A DNA stretch of 64,000 nucleotides from Paludisphaera rhizosphaerae (GTDB taxonomy: Bacteria > Planctomycetota > Planctomycetia > Isosphaerales > Isosphaeraceae): NCBI RefSeq assembly GCF_011065895.1, contig NZ_JAALCR010000003.1, forward strand, positions 248,001-312,000, read 5' to 3'. The position numbers were made by a program, and so were the translations under genes. Shown here piece by piece: positions 33,960 through 43,350 of this stretch. The notes beneath the pieces were generated by a model. It made no database searches. It was not told where the DNA came from and was given only the letters and a program-made list of their open reading frames with translations. Position 1 is the first letter of the stretch; the number at the start of each line of letters is the position of its first letter.

Positions 33960-34970
33960 TCAGCCGATCTCCAGCACGATCTTGCCGAACTGGCCGGCCT
34001 CGTCCATGTGGCGATGCGCAGCGGCGGCGTCGGCCAGGGGGAAGACGCGGTCGACGACCGGGCGGAGTGAGCCATCGGCGAACTGTTCGAGCATCGCGGC
34101 GAAGTCGGCCGGCGAACCCATGGTGGTCCCCAGCAGGTTGAGCTGCTTCCAGAAGATCCGTCGCGTCTCGACTTTCGGGACCGGCCCCGTCGTCGCGCCG
34201 AAGTTCACGAGCCGCCCGCCGGGCCGGAGCAGGTCGAGGCACTCGTTATAGGTCTCGCCGCCGACGCCGTCGATCACCACGTCGACGCCCTCGCCGCCGC
34301 TCATCTCGCGGAGTTTCGCGGCCCAGTCGGAATCCTTGTAGCAGACGCCGCCGTCAGCCCCCAGGGCCTTCGCCCGTTCAAGCTTCTCAGGACTGCCGGA
34401 CGAGACGAAGACGCGCGCACCCAACTTCTTCGCGAACAGCAGCGCGAACGTGGCGACGCCGCCGCCGATCCCCGGAATGAAGACGGCCTCGCCGGCTTTC
34501 GTTGCCGCCCGGCTCACGAGCGCTCGATAGGCGGTCAGCCCCGCAAGCGGAATCGCCGCGGCCTCGTCCCAACCGAGGCCTGTCGGCTTGGGGTGGATGT
34601 TCCCCGCCGGGACCTTCACGAGCAGGGCGTACGTCCCGTTGTCGGGGAGGCCCAGGATTCGGAACTTCGGCCCGAAGAACCGTTCGTCGGCGCCCCAGTC
34701 GAGGCTCGGGTTGATGACCACCTCGCGGCCGACGAGTGCAGCGTCGGCCCCCTCGCCGACCGCCTCGACGACCCCCGCCCCATCCGAGCCCATGATGATC
34801 GGCAGCTTGATCCCCGCATACGCTCCGGTCCGGATCCAGACGTCGCGGTGATTGAGCGCCGCGGCCTTCAGCCGCACGATCGCCTCGCCCGGACCCGGCT
34901 CGGGATCGCGGACGTCTTCCAACCGAAGGAGATCGGGACCGCCCAGATCGCGGAGCAGGATGGCTTTCAT
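33960..34970 (-). CDS. Zinc-free medium-chain dehydrogenase (quinone oxidoreductase type)
   Basis: The 336-residue protein is a medium-chain dehydrogenase/reductase of the NADPH:quinone oxidoreductase kind. The GroES-like N-terminal half has ALNHRDVWIRTGAYAG and MGSDGAGVVEAVGEG. The Rossmann half has GIGGGVATFALLFAKKLGA and DVVIDGVGGETYNECLDLL. Structural zinc cysteines are absent. Substrate is unknown; candidates are quinones or enals. The ATG at 34970 starts directly with the family MKAILL. It converges on the small membrane protein gene. Confidence 0.88.
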   Translation of the reverse strand: MKAILLRDLGGPDLLRLEDVRDPEPGPGEAIVRLKAAALNHRDVWIRTGAYAGIKLPIIMGSDGAGVVEAVGEGADAALVGREVVINPSLDWGADERFFGPKFRILGLPDNGTYALLVKVPAGNIHPKPTGLGWDEAAAIPLAGLTAYRALVSRAATKAGEAVFIPGIGGGVATFALLFAKKLGARVFVSSGSPEKLERAKALGADGGVCYKDSDWAAKLREMSGGEGVDVVIDGVGGETYNECLDLLRPGGRLVNFGATTGPVPKVETRRIFWKQLNLLGTTMGSPADFAAMLEQFADGSLRPVVDRVFPLADAAAAHRHMDEAGQFGKIVLEIG

Positions 34971-35144
34971 GATGAGATCCCTGTTGATTCCGAACGGTCG
35001 ACGAACGGCGAGCACGACGCCTGCCCGTATCGTAGTGCTGCACCGGCCCAGGTCAATCGACTGGTTGCCCGGCCTCTGACGTCGGAATACTCTGAGATGT
35101 AAGCTCCTCGATCGCCTTCCCCTCTGAAGAGAGCCACCGTGAAC

Positions 35145-35175
35145 CTCCCTTCTCCCCTGGTGGGAGAAGGGAGGC
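35145..35175. repeat. Perfect 13-bp palindromic element
   Basis: CCTCCCTTCTCCC and its complement GGGAGAAGGGAGG flank the 5-nt loop CTGGT. Polypyrimidine/polypurine palindromes with a CTGGT loop recur in intergenic DNA of many GC-rich bacteria in a REP-like manner; only one copy is seen here. No T-run follows. Confidence 0.5.
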
Positions 35176-35229
35176 GGGACCAAGCCCTGCAAGCGAGTCC
35201 TCGATAGGTCAAGGAGCGAAGGAGCAACC

Positions 35230-35427
35230 ATGACCGAAGAGCCGGATCACGACGCCAGCAAAGAACCCGAACCGGTCGACGATCGCGAGGCGATGGAGCA
35301 GATCGCCGTGGAAATGGCCGAGCTGCTTCGTCGCATGGCCGAGTTTCAGAAGGAGATGGAGCCGTTCCTCCCACTCCTCCTGGAGTCCGAGGAATCGCCC
35401 GATGACGAACCGCCTCAGGGCGCCTGA
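35230..35427 (+). CDS. Small acidic coiled-coil protein
   Basis: The 65-residue protein has acidic ends (EEPDHDASKEPEP and ESEESPDDEPP) around one amphipathic helix (MEQIAVEMAELLRRMAEFQK). The ATG follows GAAGGAG by 6 nt, a strong ribosome binding site. The helix could dimerise. No family recognised. It converges on the gene at 35431 with 3 nt between stops. Confidence 0.6.
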   Translation: MTEEPDHDASKEPEPVDDREAMEQIAVEMAELLRRMAEFQKEMEPFLPLLLESEESPDDEPPQGA

Positions 35428-35430
35428 CCG

Positions 35431-35865
35431 TTAGTCTCGCCGACGAGGCTTCATGGTCTCGTCGAGGTCGTCCAGAAGCGCTTCCAGCCCTTCGAGGTGG
35501 ACGGACGCGGGCGAGCCGCCGGGCCTTGGGATGACCCTGGGCGTCCCGAGGTCGATGCTCTCGATGTAGGTCGTCCCCGGCGTGGGCGTGGGCTCGGGGG
35601 TTGAACCGCCGGCGAGCCGCATGTCGATGCGGTCCTGGATCATGGAGACCGTGTTGACGATCTGCATGAGGCCGTCGTATTCGTCCTGCTCGGCCTGGTC
35701 GAGGCCCCCCCGCATGGTCTTCTCGACGAGCGCGTCGAGCCGCGCCTTGACGTCGTCGGGCGCGTAGAGGTTCGTGAAGACCTCCGCCGCCTCGGGCGTC
35801 AACTGGTCGACGATGGAGTCGAGGAGCCGTTCCAGCAGGGTCGTCGGTGGTGGGGTGTTCGCCAT
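35431..35865 (-). CDS. Conserved-looking hypothetical protein
   Basis: The 144-residue soluble protein has a helical N-terminal half (LLERLLDSIVDQLTPEAAEV, ALVEKTMRGGLDQAEQDEYD), a Pro/Thr linker (GSTPEPTPTPGTT) and a short C-terminal helix. The pattern 'mrGgLdqaEqdEYdgLmqivn' suggests a helical domain repeated in planctomycete hypothetical proteins. Function unknown. Confidence 0.6.
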   Translation of the reverse strand: MANTPPPTTLLERLLDSIVDQLTPEAAEVFTNLYAPDDVKARLDALVEKTMRGGLDQAEQDEYDGLMQIVNTVSMIQDRIDMRLAGGSTPEPTPTPGTTYIESIDLGTPRVIPRPGGSPASVHLEGLEALLDDLDETMKPRRRD

Positions 35866-35996
35866 GCCCGCATCATAACCGCGGCGTCGCGGCTGGGAAT
35901 GCCGTTTCGCCGACGCCGAAGCCCGCCTTGACCCCCGTCGCCATTCACGAGAAGATCCGCCTGGTGTTCAAACGTTTCCCAGGGAGGAGAACGACC

Positions 35997-36764
35997 ATGG
36001 CGAGCGAGCCTCGGAAGCCGGGCGAATTCTGCTGGATCAACATCCTGAGCCCCCAGCCGGAAGCAGCGAAGGCGTTCTTCAGCAGCCTGCTCGGTTGGGA
36101 GTACGGCGACATCCCCGGGATGGGCTGGTTCATCCAGGCCGGAGGAAGCCCCGTCGGCGGGTTGTTCGACCTGGAGGGTCCCAACACCCCGCCGGGCACG
36201 CCGGCCGGGATCGGCGTCATGGTGCTGGTTGAGGACGCCGACGCCATCGCCCAGCGGGCGAAGGACCTGGGAGGCGATTCCAGGCCCGCGTTCGACGTCG
36301 GCCCCCAGGGGCGAATGGCCGAAATCATCGCCCCCGACGGCGCCAAGATCGACGTCTGGCAAGCGAAAGGGATGGCCAGTACCAGCGCCGACCGCGCACT
36401 CCCGGGCGTCCCCAACTGGATCGAGACGATGACCCCCGACGCCGAACGCGCAGCCCGGTTCTACACCGACCTGTTCGGCTGGACGGTCGAGAAGGTCCCG
36501 AATTCGGCGGTCGACTATTCGATCTTCAAACTCGACGGCGTCCCCGCCGCGGGACTGATGCCGCGTCCGGCGGACCTGGAAAAAGTTCCGCCGCACTGGG
36601 CCGTCTACATGACGGTCGCCGACGCCGACGCAACGGTGAAGAAGGCCCTCGAACTCGGCGGCACGGTCTTCGTCCAGCCGCGCGACATCCCCAACTACGG
36701 CCGCTTCGCCGGAGTGATGTCGCCCCAGGGGGTGCATTTTTACATCATCAAGCACGCGATGTAG
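35997..36764 (+). CDS. Two-domain VOC (glyoxalase/dioxygenase-like) protein
   Basis: The 255-residue protein has two vicinal-oxygen-chelate domains in tandem (about 8-125 and 135-255). Each shows the paired beta-alpha-beta folds: EAAKAFFSSLLGWEYGDIPG in the first and ERAARFYTDLFGWTVEKVP in the second. Such proteins include metal-dependent isomerases and small-molecule resistance proteins; the substrate cannot be told. The ATG at 35997 follows AGGGAGGAGAAC. A longer frame upstream lacks VOC features. A hairpin terminator follows the stop. Confidence 0.88.
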   Translation: MASEPRKPGEFCWINILSPQPEAAKAFFSSLLGWEYGDIPGMGWFIQAGGSPVGGLFDLEGPNTPPGTPAGIGVMVLVEDADAIAQRAKDLGGDSRPAFDVGPQGRMAEIIAPDGAKIDVWQAKGMASTSADRALPGVPNWIETMTPDAERAARFYTDLFGWTVEKVPNSAVDYSIFKLDGVPAAGLMPRPADLEKVPPHWAVYMTVADADATVKKALELGGTVFVQPRDIPNYGRFAGVMSPQGVHFYIIKHAM

Positions 36765-36778
36765 CACCGCATCGAGCC

Positions 36779-36802
36779 CGCCCCGCGTGGGATCGCGGGG
36801 CG
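36779..36802. terminator. Hairpin between convergent VOC and surface-protein genes
   Basis: A perfect 9-bp stem CGCCCCGCG/CGCGGGGCG with a 6-nt loop lies 15 nt after the VOC stop and 26 nt from the stop of the convergent gene, so it may serve both. No T-run. Confidence 0.45.
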
Positions 36803-36827
36803 AGTTCGACGGGTGGAGCGGTTCGGG

Positions 36828-37994
36828 TCAAAGGTGCCCGAGGCGTCGGCGGATGTTCAGGTCGCCATTGTCGTTCGAGGTGTAGCTGATGAGGTACTGG
36901 CCGGAACCGTTGATGCTCACCGAGGGGTCGATCCGGTTGCCGGCGTCGTGGAAGGTTACCTTGTCGGTGGCCGAGACCTCGGCGACGAGGGCGTGAGTCC
37001 CCGTGGAGACGGCTCCGTTGTAGACGACCACGTAGGCGCCGCCGGTCCGGGCGAGGGCGACCTTCGGCCGGGTTTCACTCAGCGAGTCGGCCGTGATCGC
37101 CTTCGTGAGGCCGAAGAATCCCGAGGCGGAGAGCCGCCGGGCGGAGATGTCGGCGTTGCCGTTGGTCGTGGTCTGCCAGGCGATGACGGCGTTGCCGGCG
37201 TTGTCCATGGAGACGCTCGGGTTCGTTTCCGTGGCCGAGGTCGCCGCGACGACCTGGCTTGAGAGGATCGCGCCCGCCGCGGTGTAACGATTCACCAGAA
37301 TGTCGTGGTTGTTGACGCTGGAAGCGACCTCGAAAGCCACGTCGAACCGGCCGTCGGGCGTCATCGCGACAGATGCGTCGTCCTCCGTCAGCCCGCTGAT
37401 CGCGAGGTTGGTGGTGCCAAGGAGGTTGTTGGCGGAATCATACCGCTTGGCGAACACGTCGGGGTGGTTGTTGTTCGTGTCGCGGGTATAGGCGACGACG
37501 AAATCGCCGCGGTCGTCCATGGCGACCGACGGATCGTGCTCGCGGAAGGTGCCGACGCCGACGCCCACGGTCCCGCCGACGCGGGCGCCTGACGGGCTGA
37601 ACCGCTGCGCGAGGACGTTGGAATCGCTCCCCGGCCCGTCCTGGACCCAGCTCACGACGAAGTCACCGTTCTTGTCCATGCCGACGGAGGGCGTCCGCTC
37701 GTTGAACGGAGTGTTGACGACGACGATCTCCGGGCCGACCTTCTGGCCCGCGGAGTTCAGGCGTTGGGCGAGGATGTCATGGTCGGTGGCGCTGAAGGTG
37801 TCGACCCAGACCACCACCGACGAGCCGTTCGCCGAACTGGCGTTCACCGAGCCGAACTGGGCGTTGCGGGTGGTCGTGTTCACCGTCCCCGAGATCTCCG
37901 ACGCCAGCGACATGAGCTGTCGGCCTTCGAGGGTTTCGAGTCGGGGACGCCTCTTGCTGCGACCGCGAACGGACCTGAAGACGGTGCCGGCCAT
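36828..37994 (-). CDS. LEPR-XLL-type secreted protein with repeated beta-propeller-like units
   Basis: The 388-residue protein begins with a basic stretch and RPRLETLEGRQLMSLASE, the same class of export signature as the two giant surface proteins. The rest is built of about seven repeats of 45-55 residues. Each has a block such as PSVAMDDRGDFVVAYTRDT or PSVSMDNAGNAVIAWQTTT, followed by DVFAKRYDSANN or DISARRLSASG. This spacing fits a seven-bladed beta-propeller like the FG-GAP or tandem-repeat surface proteins of Planctomycetes. GGAGG lies 7 nt before the ATG at 37994. The ligand is unknown. Confidence 0.8.
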   Translation of the reverse strand: MAGTVFRSVRGRSKRRPRLETLEGRQLMSLASEISGTVNTTTRNAQFGSVNASSANGSSVVVWVDTFSATDHDILAQRLNSAGQKVGPEIVVVNTPFNERTPSVGMDKNGDFVVSWVQDGPGSDSNVLAQRFSPSGARVGGTVGVGVGTFREHDPSVAMDDRGDFVVAYTRDTNNNHPDVFAKRYDSANNLLGTTNLAISGLTEDDASVAMTPDGRFDVAFEVASSVNNHDILVNRYTAAGAILSSQVVAATSATETNPSVSMDNAGNAVIAWQTTTNGNADISARRLSASGFFGLTKAITADSLSETRPKVALARTGGAYVVVYNGAVSTGTHALVAEVSATDKVTFHDAGNRIDPSVSINGSGQYLISYTSNDNGDLNIRRRLGHL

Positions 37995-38561
37995 GGGAAC
38001 CTCCGTGAGTTCGTGGGTCGAGTCGTTGAGCGTGGGGACGGGTCGCGTCGACTCCTCCCTCCGCTCGTAACTCAACAACCGCGGCTGCAACCCAACAGGC
38101 TTTCCAATTTTTTCCTCCGTCCCGCCTTCCTCTCGCAGACCGACTGCGCCGGATGGACGACTTGCATCATCTGGGAAGGCCCGACTTCCCCGATCCTCCT
38201 CCGTTTTTCGTCCTCATGATCCAATTCTGCGACACCATGCCTTATAGAGCGTGTTCCTTGACAACCCGGCTGTCGGAGTGGATGCGCGGAGCGACCACGG
38301 GGCCCCCGCCGTGGGGAGTCTTCCGCGCTCAAGGCCGCAGGAATCCGTCGTGAGTCGCTCTCCGCAGGATCCCGAAAACGGGTCGAACGAAGCCACCGAA
38401 AAGGACGACCAGCCCAACCGCAACTCGCTTAATATCAAACGGTTACACCGACGCACCCCCGCCCCCCGCGAGGCGCGACCGAAGCCAATCGAACCCACCC
38501 ATCGAGATCGACGGGCGAGCGGGAGACCGCCCCCCAACCGAGGTGGGGGGCGGCGCGAAGG
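37995..38561. other. Intergenic region between two minus-strand genes
   Basis: This 567-nt stretch lies downstream of the arylsulfatase and upstream of the LEPR-type gene. Apart from the terminator hairpin at 38527-38553 and a pyrimidine-rich plus strand, I see no convincing gene, repeat or RNA. It should contain the promoter of the LEPR-type gene, which I cannot place. Confidence 0.5.
38527..38553 (-). terminator. Hairpin after the arylsulfatase gene
   Basis: A perfect 10-bp stem CCGCCCCCCA/TGGGGGGCGG with a 7-nt loop starts about 9 nt after the sulfatase stop codon (reading the minus strand). No clear T-run follows. Confidence 0.55.
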
Positions 38562-40736
38562 TTACTTGCCGATCTCGACGAGGACCGAATCGACGGTCCC
38601 CTTGAACGCGTGCGGCGACGCGTAGGGGCCGACCGTGCCGGCGGCGTCGCGGCCGACTTGCAGGCCGTCGACGGGCTGACGCGGGATCAGCTTTCCCTGG
38701 GCGGATTCGGCGGCCTTGCCGTCGACTTCCAGGGTCAACTTGCCGGTCGCATCGAGTTTGGCGACGAGGGTGTGCTCGCCCGGCGTCAAAACGTCGCCGG
38801 CGATCCGGGTCATGTTGTTGCGGCCGGTCCCCGTGCGGACCAGGAACGTCGGCCGGGCGTCCTCGACGTAGAGCGTGTAACCGGCGGCCGCCCCGCCGTG
38901 GGCGACGATGACGCCGTCCGGCTTCTGGGCCCGGGTGGTCACCTTCGCCGTGACGGTGATCGGCTGGGAAGCAATGTTCGGCGCGGCGCCGTCGCGGAGG
39001 TCGGCGTCGGCCTTGAGGTCGAACCGGGTCTGCTTGCTGACGGTCCGAGCCGGGGCGGCTCGCCAACTCCCCAGCGGCAGGACGTTGGCCCGAGCGGCGT
39101 AGGCGTCCCAGGCGGAGGCCATCGCGTGGACGCGGTCGGGATGCTTGGCCGCCAGGTCATGCAGCTCGGAGCGGTCCTCGGCGATGTTGTACAGCTCCCA
39201 GGGCTGATCCGATTTGGCCACGAGCTTCCAGTCGCCGTCGCGGACAGCGCGGTTGCCCTCGTGCTCCCAGAAGATCGGACCGGGACGGTTCAGCGACTCG
39301 CCGTTGAAGGCCGGGCGGAGGCTGACCCCCTCGCGAGGCTTGATCGCCTGGCCGTCGAGGGTCGTCGGGTAAGGAGCGCCGGAGAGATCCACGCAGGTCG
39401 CCATCAGGTCGATGAGATGGCTGGGCTGGGCTTCCAGCTTTCCCCGTCGCTCAGGCTTGATGCCGGCCGGCCAGTGAGCGACGAGCGGGGTGGAAATGCC
39501 GCCTTCGTGGGTCCAGTGCTTGTACTCGCGGAAAGGGGTGTCGCTGACGTTCGCCCAGCCTCGGCCGTAGGCGACGTAGGTGTCGGCCGGTCCCGGCATG
39601 ACCCCTGGCCCGGTCCGGACCTGACGGCCGTCGCGAGTCTGCATCGGCGGCGAACCCTTGAGCTGGAGGTCGTCCGGCCCCATCGGCTTGAGGTCGCTCA
39701 CCGGGGCCTGGGTCTTCTCGCGGCCCATGTCCTCGGCGCAGGCGCCGTTGTCCTGGAGGAAGAGGACCAGAGTGTTGTCAAGCTGGCCCGTCGTCTTGAG
39801 CTGGCTGACGATCCGGCCGATGCCGGCGTCCATGACCTCGACCATCGCCGCGTAGACTTCCTTGCAGCGGGCTTCGCGGGCCTTGTCGGACACGGCCGCC
39901 CAGTCCTCGGCGATCGGCGACATCTCAGCGTTCTTCGGAAGGAGGCCCATTTCCTTCATCTTCTGGAGCCGAGCTTCGCGGAAGGGGGCGTAGCCGGCGT
40001 CGAATTTCCCCTTGTACTTCGCCACCACCGCGTCGGGCGCCTGCATCGGCCAGTGGGCCGCCGTGTAGGCGACGTACATGAAGAACGGCTTCTCGGGCGA
40101 TTCCTTCTGATGCTCGGCGATGTACTTGACGGCGTTGTCCGAGATGGCGTCCGTGAAGTAGTACGACTCGGGCTTGTACTCCGGGTCGTTCTCAATGGTG
40201 ATCAGCTTGTCCTGCCGGCAGAGGTTGCCTGGGTCGAAGTAATTCGCAGCGCCGGCGATCGTGCCGTAATACTTGTCGAATCCCCGGCCGAGAGGCCAGG
40301 TCGAACGGTCGCCGTTGGGGCCAGTGAACCTCGTGACGTGCCACTTGCCGAGCATGTAGGTCCGGTAGCCGGCGGGCCTCAGAACCTCGGCGATCGTGAC
40401 CGCATTGCGGTTCAGCACCCCGCGATAACCCTCGACCCCGCGGTCCTCCATCATGTGGCCGATGCCGGCCTGGTGGGGATACAGGCCCGTCAGCAAGGCC
40501 GCTCGCGTCGGGCAGCAGCGGGCCGTGTTGTAGAACTGTGTGAACCGCACGCCCCCCGACGCCAGCGCGTCCAGGTTAGGCGTGGTCAACTCGCCGCCGT
40601 AGCAGCCGAGGTCCGAGAACCCCATGTCGTCGCTCATGATAAGAACGACGTTCGGCCGCTTCGCCTCATCGGCGACCGCCTCGATCGTCCCCAGAGCGAG
40701 CAACCCCGCGACCAGAGTCCCGCATAGAAACCTCAT
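38562..40736 (-). CDS. Type I (formylglycine-dependent) arylsulfatase with C-terminal lectin-like domain
   Basis: The 724-residue exported enzyme hydrolyses sulfate esters, probably from sulfated polysaccharides. A signal peptide (1-22) precedes the alkaline-phosphatase-like core, which has VVLIMSDDMGFSDLGCYGG (metal-binding Asp pair) and ARCCPTRAALLTG. In that signature Cys74 fits C-x-P-x-R and should be converted to formylglycine. GKWH follows at the second sulfate-binding site. A beta-sandwich of about 140 residues at the C-terminus (ITVTAKVTTRAQKPDGVIVA, LVAKLDATGKLTLEVDGKAA) resembles a LamG/concanavalin-like module. It is divergent from a DUF1501/SMP-30 pair. Planctomycetes carry many such sulfatases. 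Confidence 0.93.
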   Translation of the reverse strand: MRFLCGTLVAGLLALGTIEAVADEAKRPNVVLIMSDDMGFSDLGCYGGELTTPNLDALASGGVRFTQFYNTARCCPTRAALLTGLYPHQAGIGHMMEDRGVEGYRGVLNRNAVTIAEVLRPAGYRTYMLGKWHVTRFTGPNGDRSTWPLGRGFDKYYGTIAGAANYFDPGNLCRQDKLITIENDPEYKPESYYFTDAISDNAVKYIAEHQKESPEKPFFMYVAYTAAHWPMQAPDAVVAKYKGKFDAGYAPFREARLQKMKEMGLLPKNAEMSPIAEDWAAVSDKAREARCKEVYAAMVEVMDAGIGRIVSQLKTTGQLDNTLVLFLQDNGACAEDMGREKTQAPVSDLKPMGPDDLQLKGSPPMQTRDGRQVRTGPGVMPGPADTYVAYGRGWANVSDTPFREYKHWTHEGGISTPLVAHWPAGIKPERRGKLEAQPSHLIDLMATCVDLSGAPYPTTLDGQAIKPREGVSLRPAFNGESLNRPGPIFWEHEGNRAVRDGDWKLVAKSDQPWELYNIAEDRSELHDLAAKHPDRVHAMASAWDAYAARANVLPLGSWRAAPARTVSKQTRFDLKADADLRDGAAPNIASQPITVTAKVTTRAQKPDGVIVAHGGAAAGYTLYVEDARPTFLVRTGTGRNNMTRIAGDVLTPGEHTLVAKLDATGKLTLEVDGKAAESAQGKLIPRQPVDGLQVGRDAAGTVGPYASPHAFKGTVDSVLVEIGK

Positions 40737-40932
40737 GCAGGCGTCTCCCCATTCACCGTCCGGCGCACCTGAAATCGCTCCGGTCGCCGCCCCGAGGCGC
40801 GCCCGGAGAGGGGCGGCGGCGTATTCCGACCGATCCTAGCGACCCAGGAACGATCCCGACAGAGTCAGGCGGCCTGGAGAGCCCGTGCAACTCCCTGGCG
40901 GGCTCGTCTGTCATCGATCAAAATGAGACGTC

Positions 40933-42390
40933 ATGAGCCGATCACACGACGCACCGCTGGGCCGCCACCTCCTCGACCGCCGTGGCTTCTTGTCGCATAT
41001 GGCGACGGGCGTGGGCGGCATCGCCCTCAGCGCCATGCTCGCCGAAAAAGGCCTGCTCGCCGCCGAGCCTCCGGGCGGTCCTCTGGCTCCCCGCGCTCCC
41101 CACTTCGCCGCGAAGGCGAAGCGCGTCGTCCACATCTACTGCACGGGGGCCGTCAGCCACCTGGACACCTGGGACTACAAGCCCGAGCTGATCAAGCGTC
41201 ACGGCCAGCCGATGCCTGGCTCCGAAAAGCTGGTGACGTTCCAGGGGGAAAACGGAGCGCTGTCGAAGAGCCCCTGGGAGTTCAAGCCTCGCGGCGAGAC
41301 GGGGAAGTACGTTTCCGAGTTGATCCCCCACCTGGCGGAGCGGACCGACGACCTCTGCTTCATCCACTCGCTGACCTCGAAGACGAACACTCACGGCCCC
41401 GGCGAGATGTTCATGTCGACCGGCTTCACGCTGGAAGGCTTCCCGAGCATCGGCGCCTGGGTCAGCTATGCGCTCGGGACCGACGATCAGGACCTGCCGG
41501 CGTACGTCGCCATCCCGGATCCTCGCGGCGACCCGCAGCAGGGCCCGGCCAACTGGACCAACGGCTTCCTGCCGGCCGTCTTTCAGGGGACCTCGTTCAA
41601 CGCCGACAAGCCGATCCGCCACCTCGCCCGGCCCGCGAACGTCTCCCCTTACGACGACCGCGCCGTCCGCGACATGATCCGGATCCTGAACGACGAGCAT
41701 CTGGCCCGGAACCCCGGCGACGACGAGCTATCGGCCCGGATCGCCGCGTACGAGCTGGCGGCCCGGATGCAGCTCAGCGCCCCGGAGGTCGGCGACCTCT
41801 CGCGCGAGAGCCCGGCGGTGCGTTCGCTCTACGGGCTCGACGACCCCAACCCCCTGCTGGCGGGCTTCGGCCGCAACTGCCTGCTGGCGAGGCGGCTGAT
41901 CGAGCGGGGCGTTCGGTTCGTCACCCTCTTCAACGGGGCGTTCGCCATGGGCGAAGGCGCGCTGAACTGGGACGGACACCGTCGGATCAAGTCGGACTAC
42001 GACCGCCACGGGCCGATCCTGGACAAGCCGGCCGCCGCCCTGTTGATCGACCTGAAGGAACGTGGTCTGCTCGACGACACGCTGGTCGTCTGGTCGACCG
42101 AGTTCGGCCGAATGCCCACGTTCCAGAAGGGGACCGAGGGTCGCGACCACAACCCCAAGGGCTTCACCGCCTGGCTCGCCGGAGCGGGGGTCAAGCGGGG
42201 GTTCAGCTACGGCGCCACCGACCCCTTCGGCCACCAGGCCGTCGAGAACGTCGTCGACGTCCACGACTTCCACGCCACAATCCTCCACCTGCTCGGTCTG
42301 GACCACGAACGTCTCACCTACTACAACAACGGGGCCCAGCGCCGGCTGACCGACGTCCACGGCCACGTGATCCGCGAAGTCCTGGCCTAA
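40933..42390 (+). CDS. DUF1501 family Tat-exported protein
   Basis: The 485-residue protein has a Tat-type N-terminus ([17 protein letters not shown], Arg16-Arg17) and the DUF1501 sulfatase-like/alkaline-phosphatase-like fold. Landmarks are [33 protein letters not shown] and [19 protein letters not shown]. The family is usually encoded next to a DUF1549/DUF1553 cytochrome protein; here it is followed instead by an SMP-30 lactonase 34 nt downstream. Function is undetermined; a role in breakdown of complex polymers is often supposed for these pairs. Confidence 0.9.
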   Translation: MSRSHDAPLGRHLLDRRGFLSHMATGVGGIALSAMLAEKGLLAAEPPGGPLAPRAPHFAAKAKRVVHIYCTGAVSHLDTWDYKPELIKRHGQPMPGSEKLVTFQGENGALSKSPWEFKPRGETGKYVSELIPHLAERTDDLCFIHSLTSKTNTHGPGEMFMSTGFTLEGFPSIGAWVSYALGTDDQDLPAYVAIPDPRGDPQQGPANWTNGFLPAVFQGTSFNADKPIRHLARPANVSPYDDRAVRDMIRILNDEHLARNPGDDELSARIAAYELAARMQLSAPEVGDLSRESPAVRSLYGLDDPNPLLAGFGRNCLLARRLIERGVRFVTLFNGAFAMGEGALNWDGHRRIKSDYDRHGPILDKPAAALLIDLKERGLLDDTLVVWSTEFGRMPTFQKGTEGRDHNPKGFTAWLAGAGVKRGFSYGATDPFGHQAVENVVDVHDFHATILHLLGLDHERLTYYNNGAQRRLTDVHGHVIREVLA

Positions 42391-42424
42391 AACCGACCTG
42401 ACCCGATCGAGGAGCCCGTCCGCC

Positions 42425-43348
42425 ATGTCCGCGTCCGTCCTCGCCTTGCTGCTCGCGCTGCCCTCGGCCCTGGGAGGCCAGCAGGGCGACGACCCGTCCG
42501 CCGTCGTCGAGCCGCTGGAGACGGTCGAGAAGCTCTGGGGAGACGGGACCTTCACCGAGGGAGGAGCCGCCGCGGCCGACGGCTCGATCCTCTTCTCCGA
42601 CATCGGCGACCGGATCATGCGGTTCCATCCGGACACCGGCGAAACGACCGTCTTCCGCGAGCCCAGCCACCGGGCGAACGGCATGATCTTCGACGCCAAG
42701 GGCCGGCTTATCGTCGCCGAGGGCGCCAACACCGGCGGCGGACGTCGCATCTCAATCACCAGCCCCGACGGCGAGTGCCGAACCCTGGCCGACCGGTTCG
42801 AGGGCAAGCGGTTCAACAGCCCCAATGACGTGACCGTCGACCGCAAGGGTCGGGTTTACTTCTCCGACCCCCGCTACGTCGGAGAAGAACGACGCGAACT
42901 GGAGTTCGAGGGCGTCTTCCGCGTCGACCCCGACGGCCGGATCGCCAAGCTGGAGACGACCGCGACGAAGCCCAACGGCCTGACGCTCAGCCCCGACGGC
43001 AAGACCTTGTACGTCGCCGACAACGGCCCCGAGCGCCGCGCCCTCATCGCGGTCGACCTCGACGAAAAGGGGAACGCCTCTAACCCCCGGGTCATCCACG
43101 ACTTCAAGGCCGATGCAGGCATCGACGGCATGACGATGACGACCGACGGCCGGGTCGTCGCCGCCACCCCGAGGGGAGTGGCTGTCTTCGCCCCCGACGG
43201 CCACCGACTCGCCCTGATCCCAACGCCAGAGGCCGCCGCCAACGTCGAATTCGGCGGCGACGACCACCGCACCCTCTACATCCTGGCCGGTTCCAGCATC
43301 TATCGCATTCCCACCAACATGACGGGCTTCCACGTCTCGCCGAAGTGA
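42425..43348 (+). CDS. SMP-30/gluconolactonase-like beta-propeller protein
   Basis: The 307-residue protein begins with a short hydrophobic segment that may act as a signal peptide. Six-bladed propeller motifs of the SMP-30/LRE family follow: TEGGAAAADGSILFSDIGD, RFNSPNDVTVDRKGRVYFSD and PNGLTLSPDGKTLYVADNG, which hold the metal-binding Glu, Asn and Asp. It would hydrolyse a sugar lactone or similar ester. It is in an operon with the DUF1501 gene (34 nt gap), suggesting a shared extracellular sugar-processing role. It converges on a methyltransferase gene with 2 nt between stops. Confidence 0.88.
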   Translation: MSASVLALLLALPSALGGQQGDDPSAVVEPLETVEKLWGDGTFTEGGAAAADGSILFSDIGDRIMRFHPDTGETTVFREPSHRANGMIFDAKGRLIVAEGANTGGGRRISITSPDGECRTLADRFEGKRFNSPNDVTVDRKGRVYFSDPRYVGEERRELEFEGVFRVDPDGRIAKLETTATKPNGLTLSPDGKTLYVADNGPERRALIAVDLDEKGNASNPRVIHDFKADAGIDGMTMTTDGRVVAATPRGVAVFAPDGHRLALIPTPEAAANVEFGGDDHRTLYILAGSSIYRIPTNMTGFHVSPK

Positions 43349-43350
43349 CC

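Noticed and set aside
38610-40727. A 705-codon open frame antisense to the arylsulfatase
   Set aside because: The sulfatase has a signal peptide and an intact active-site signature. The antisense product is a compositional shadow.
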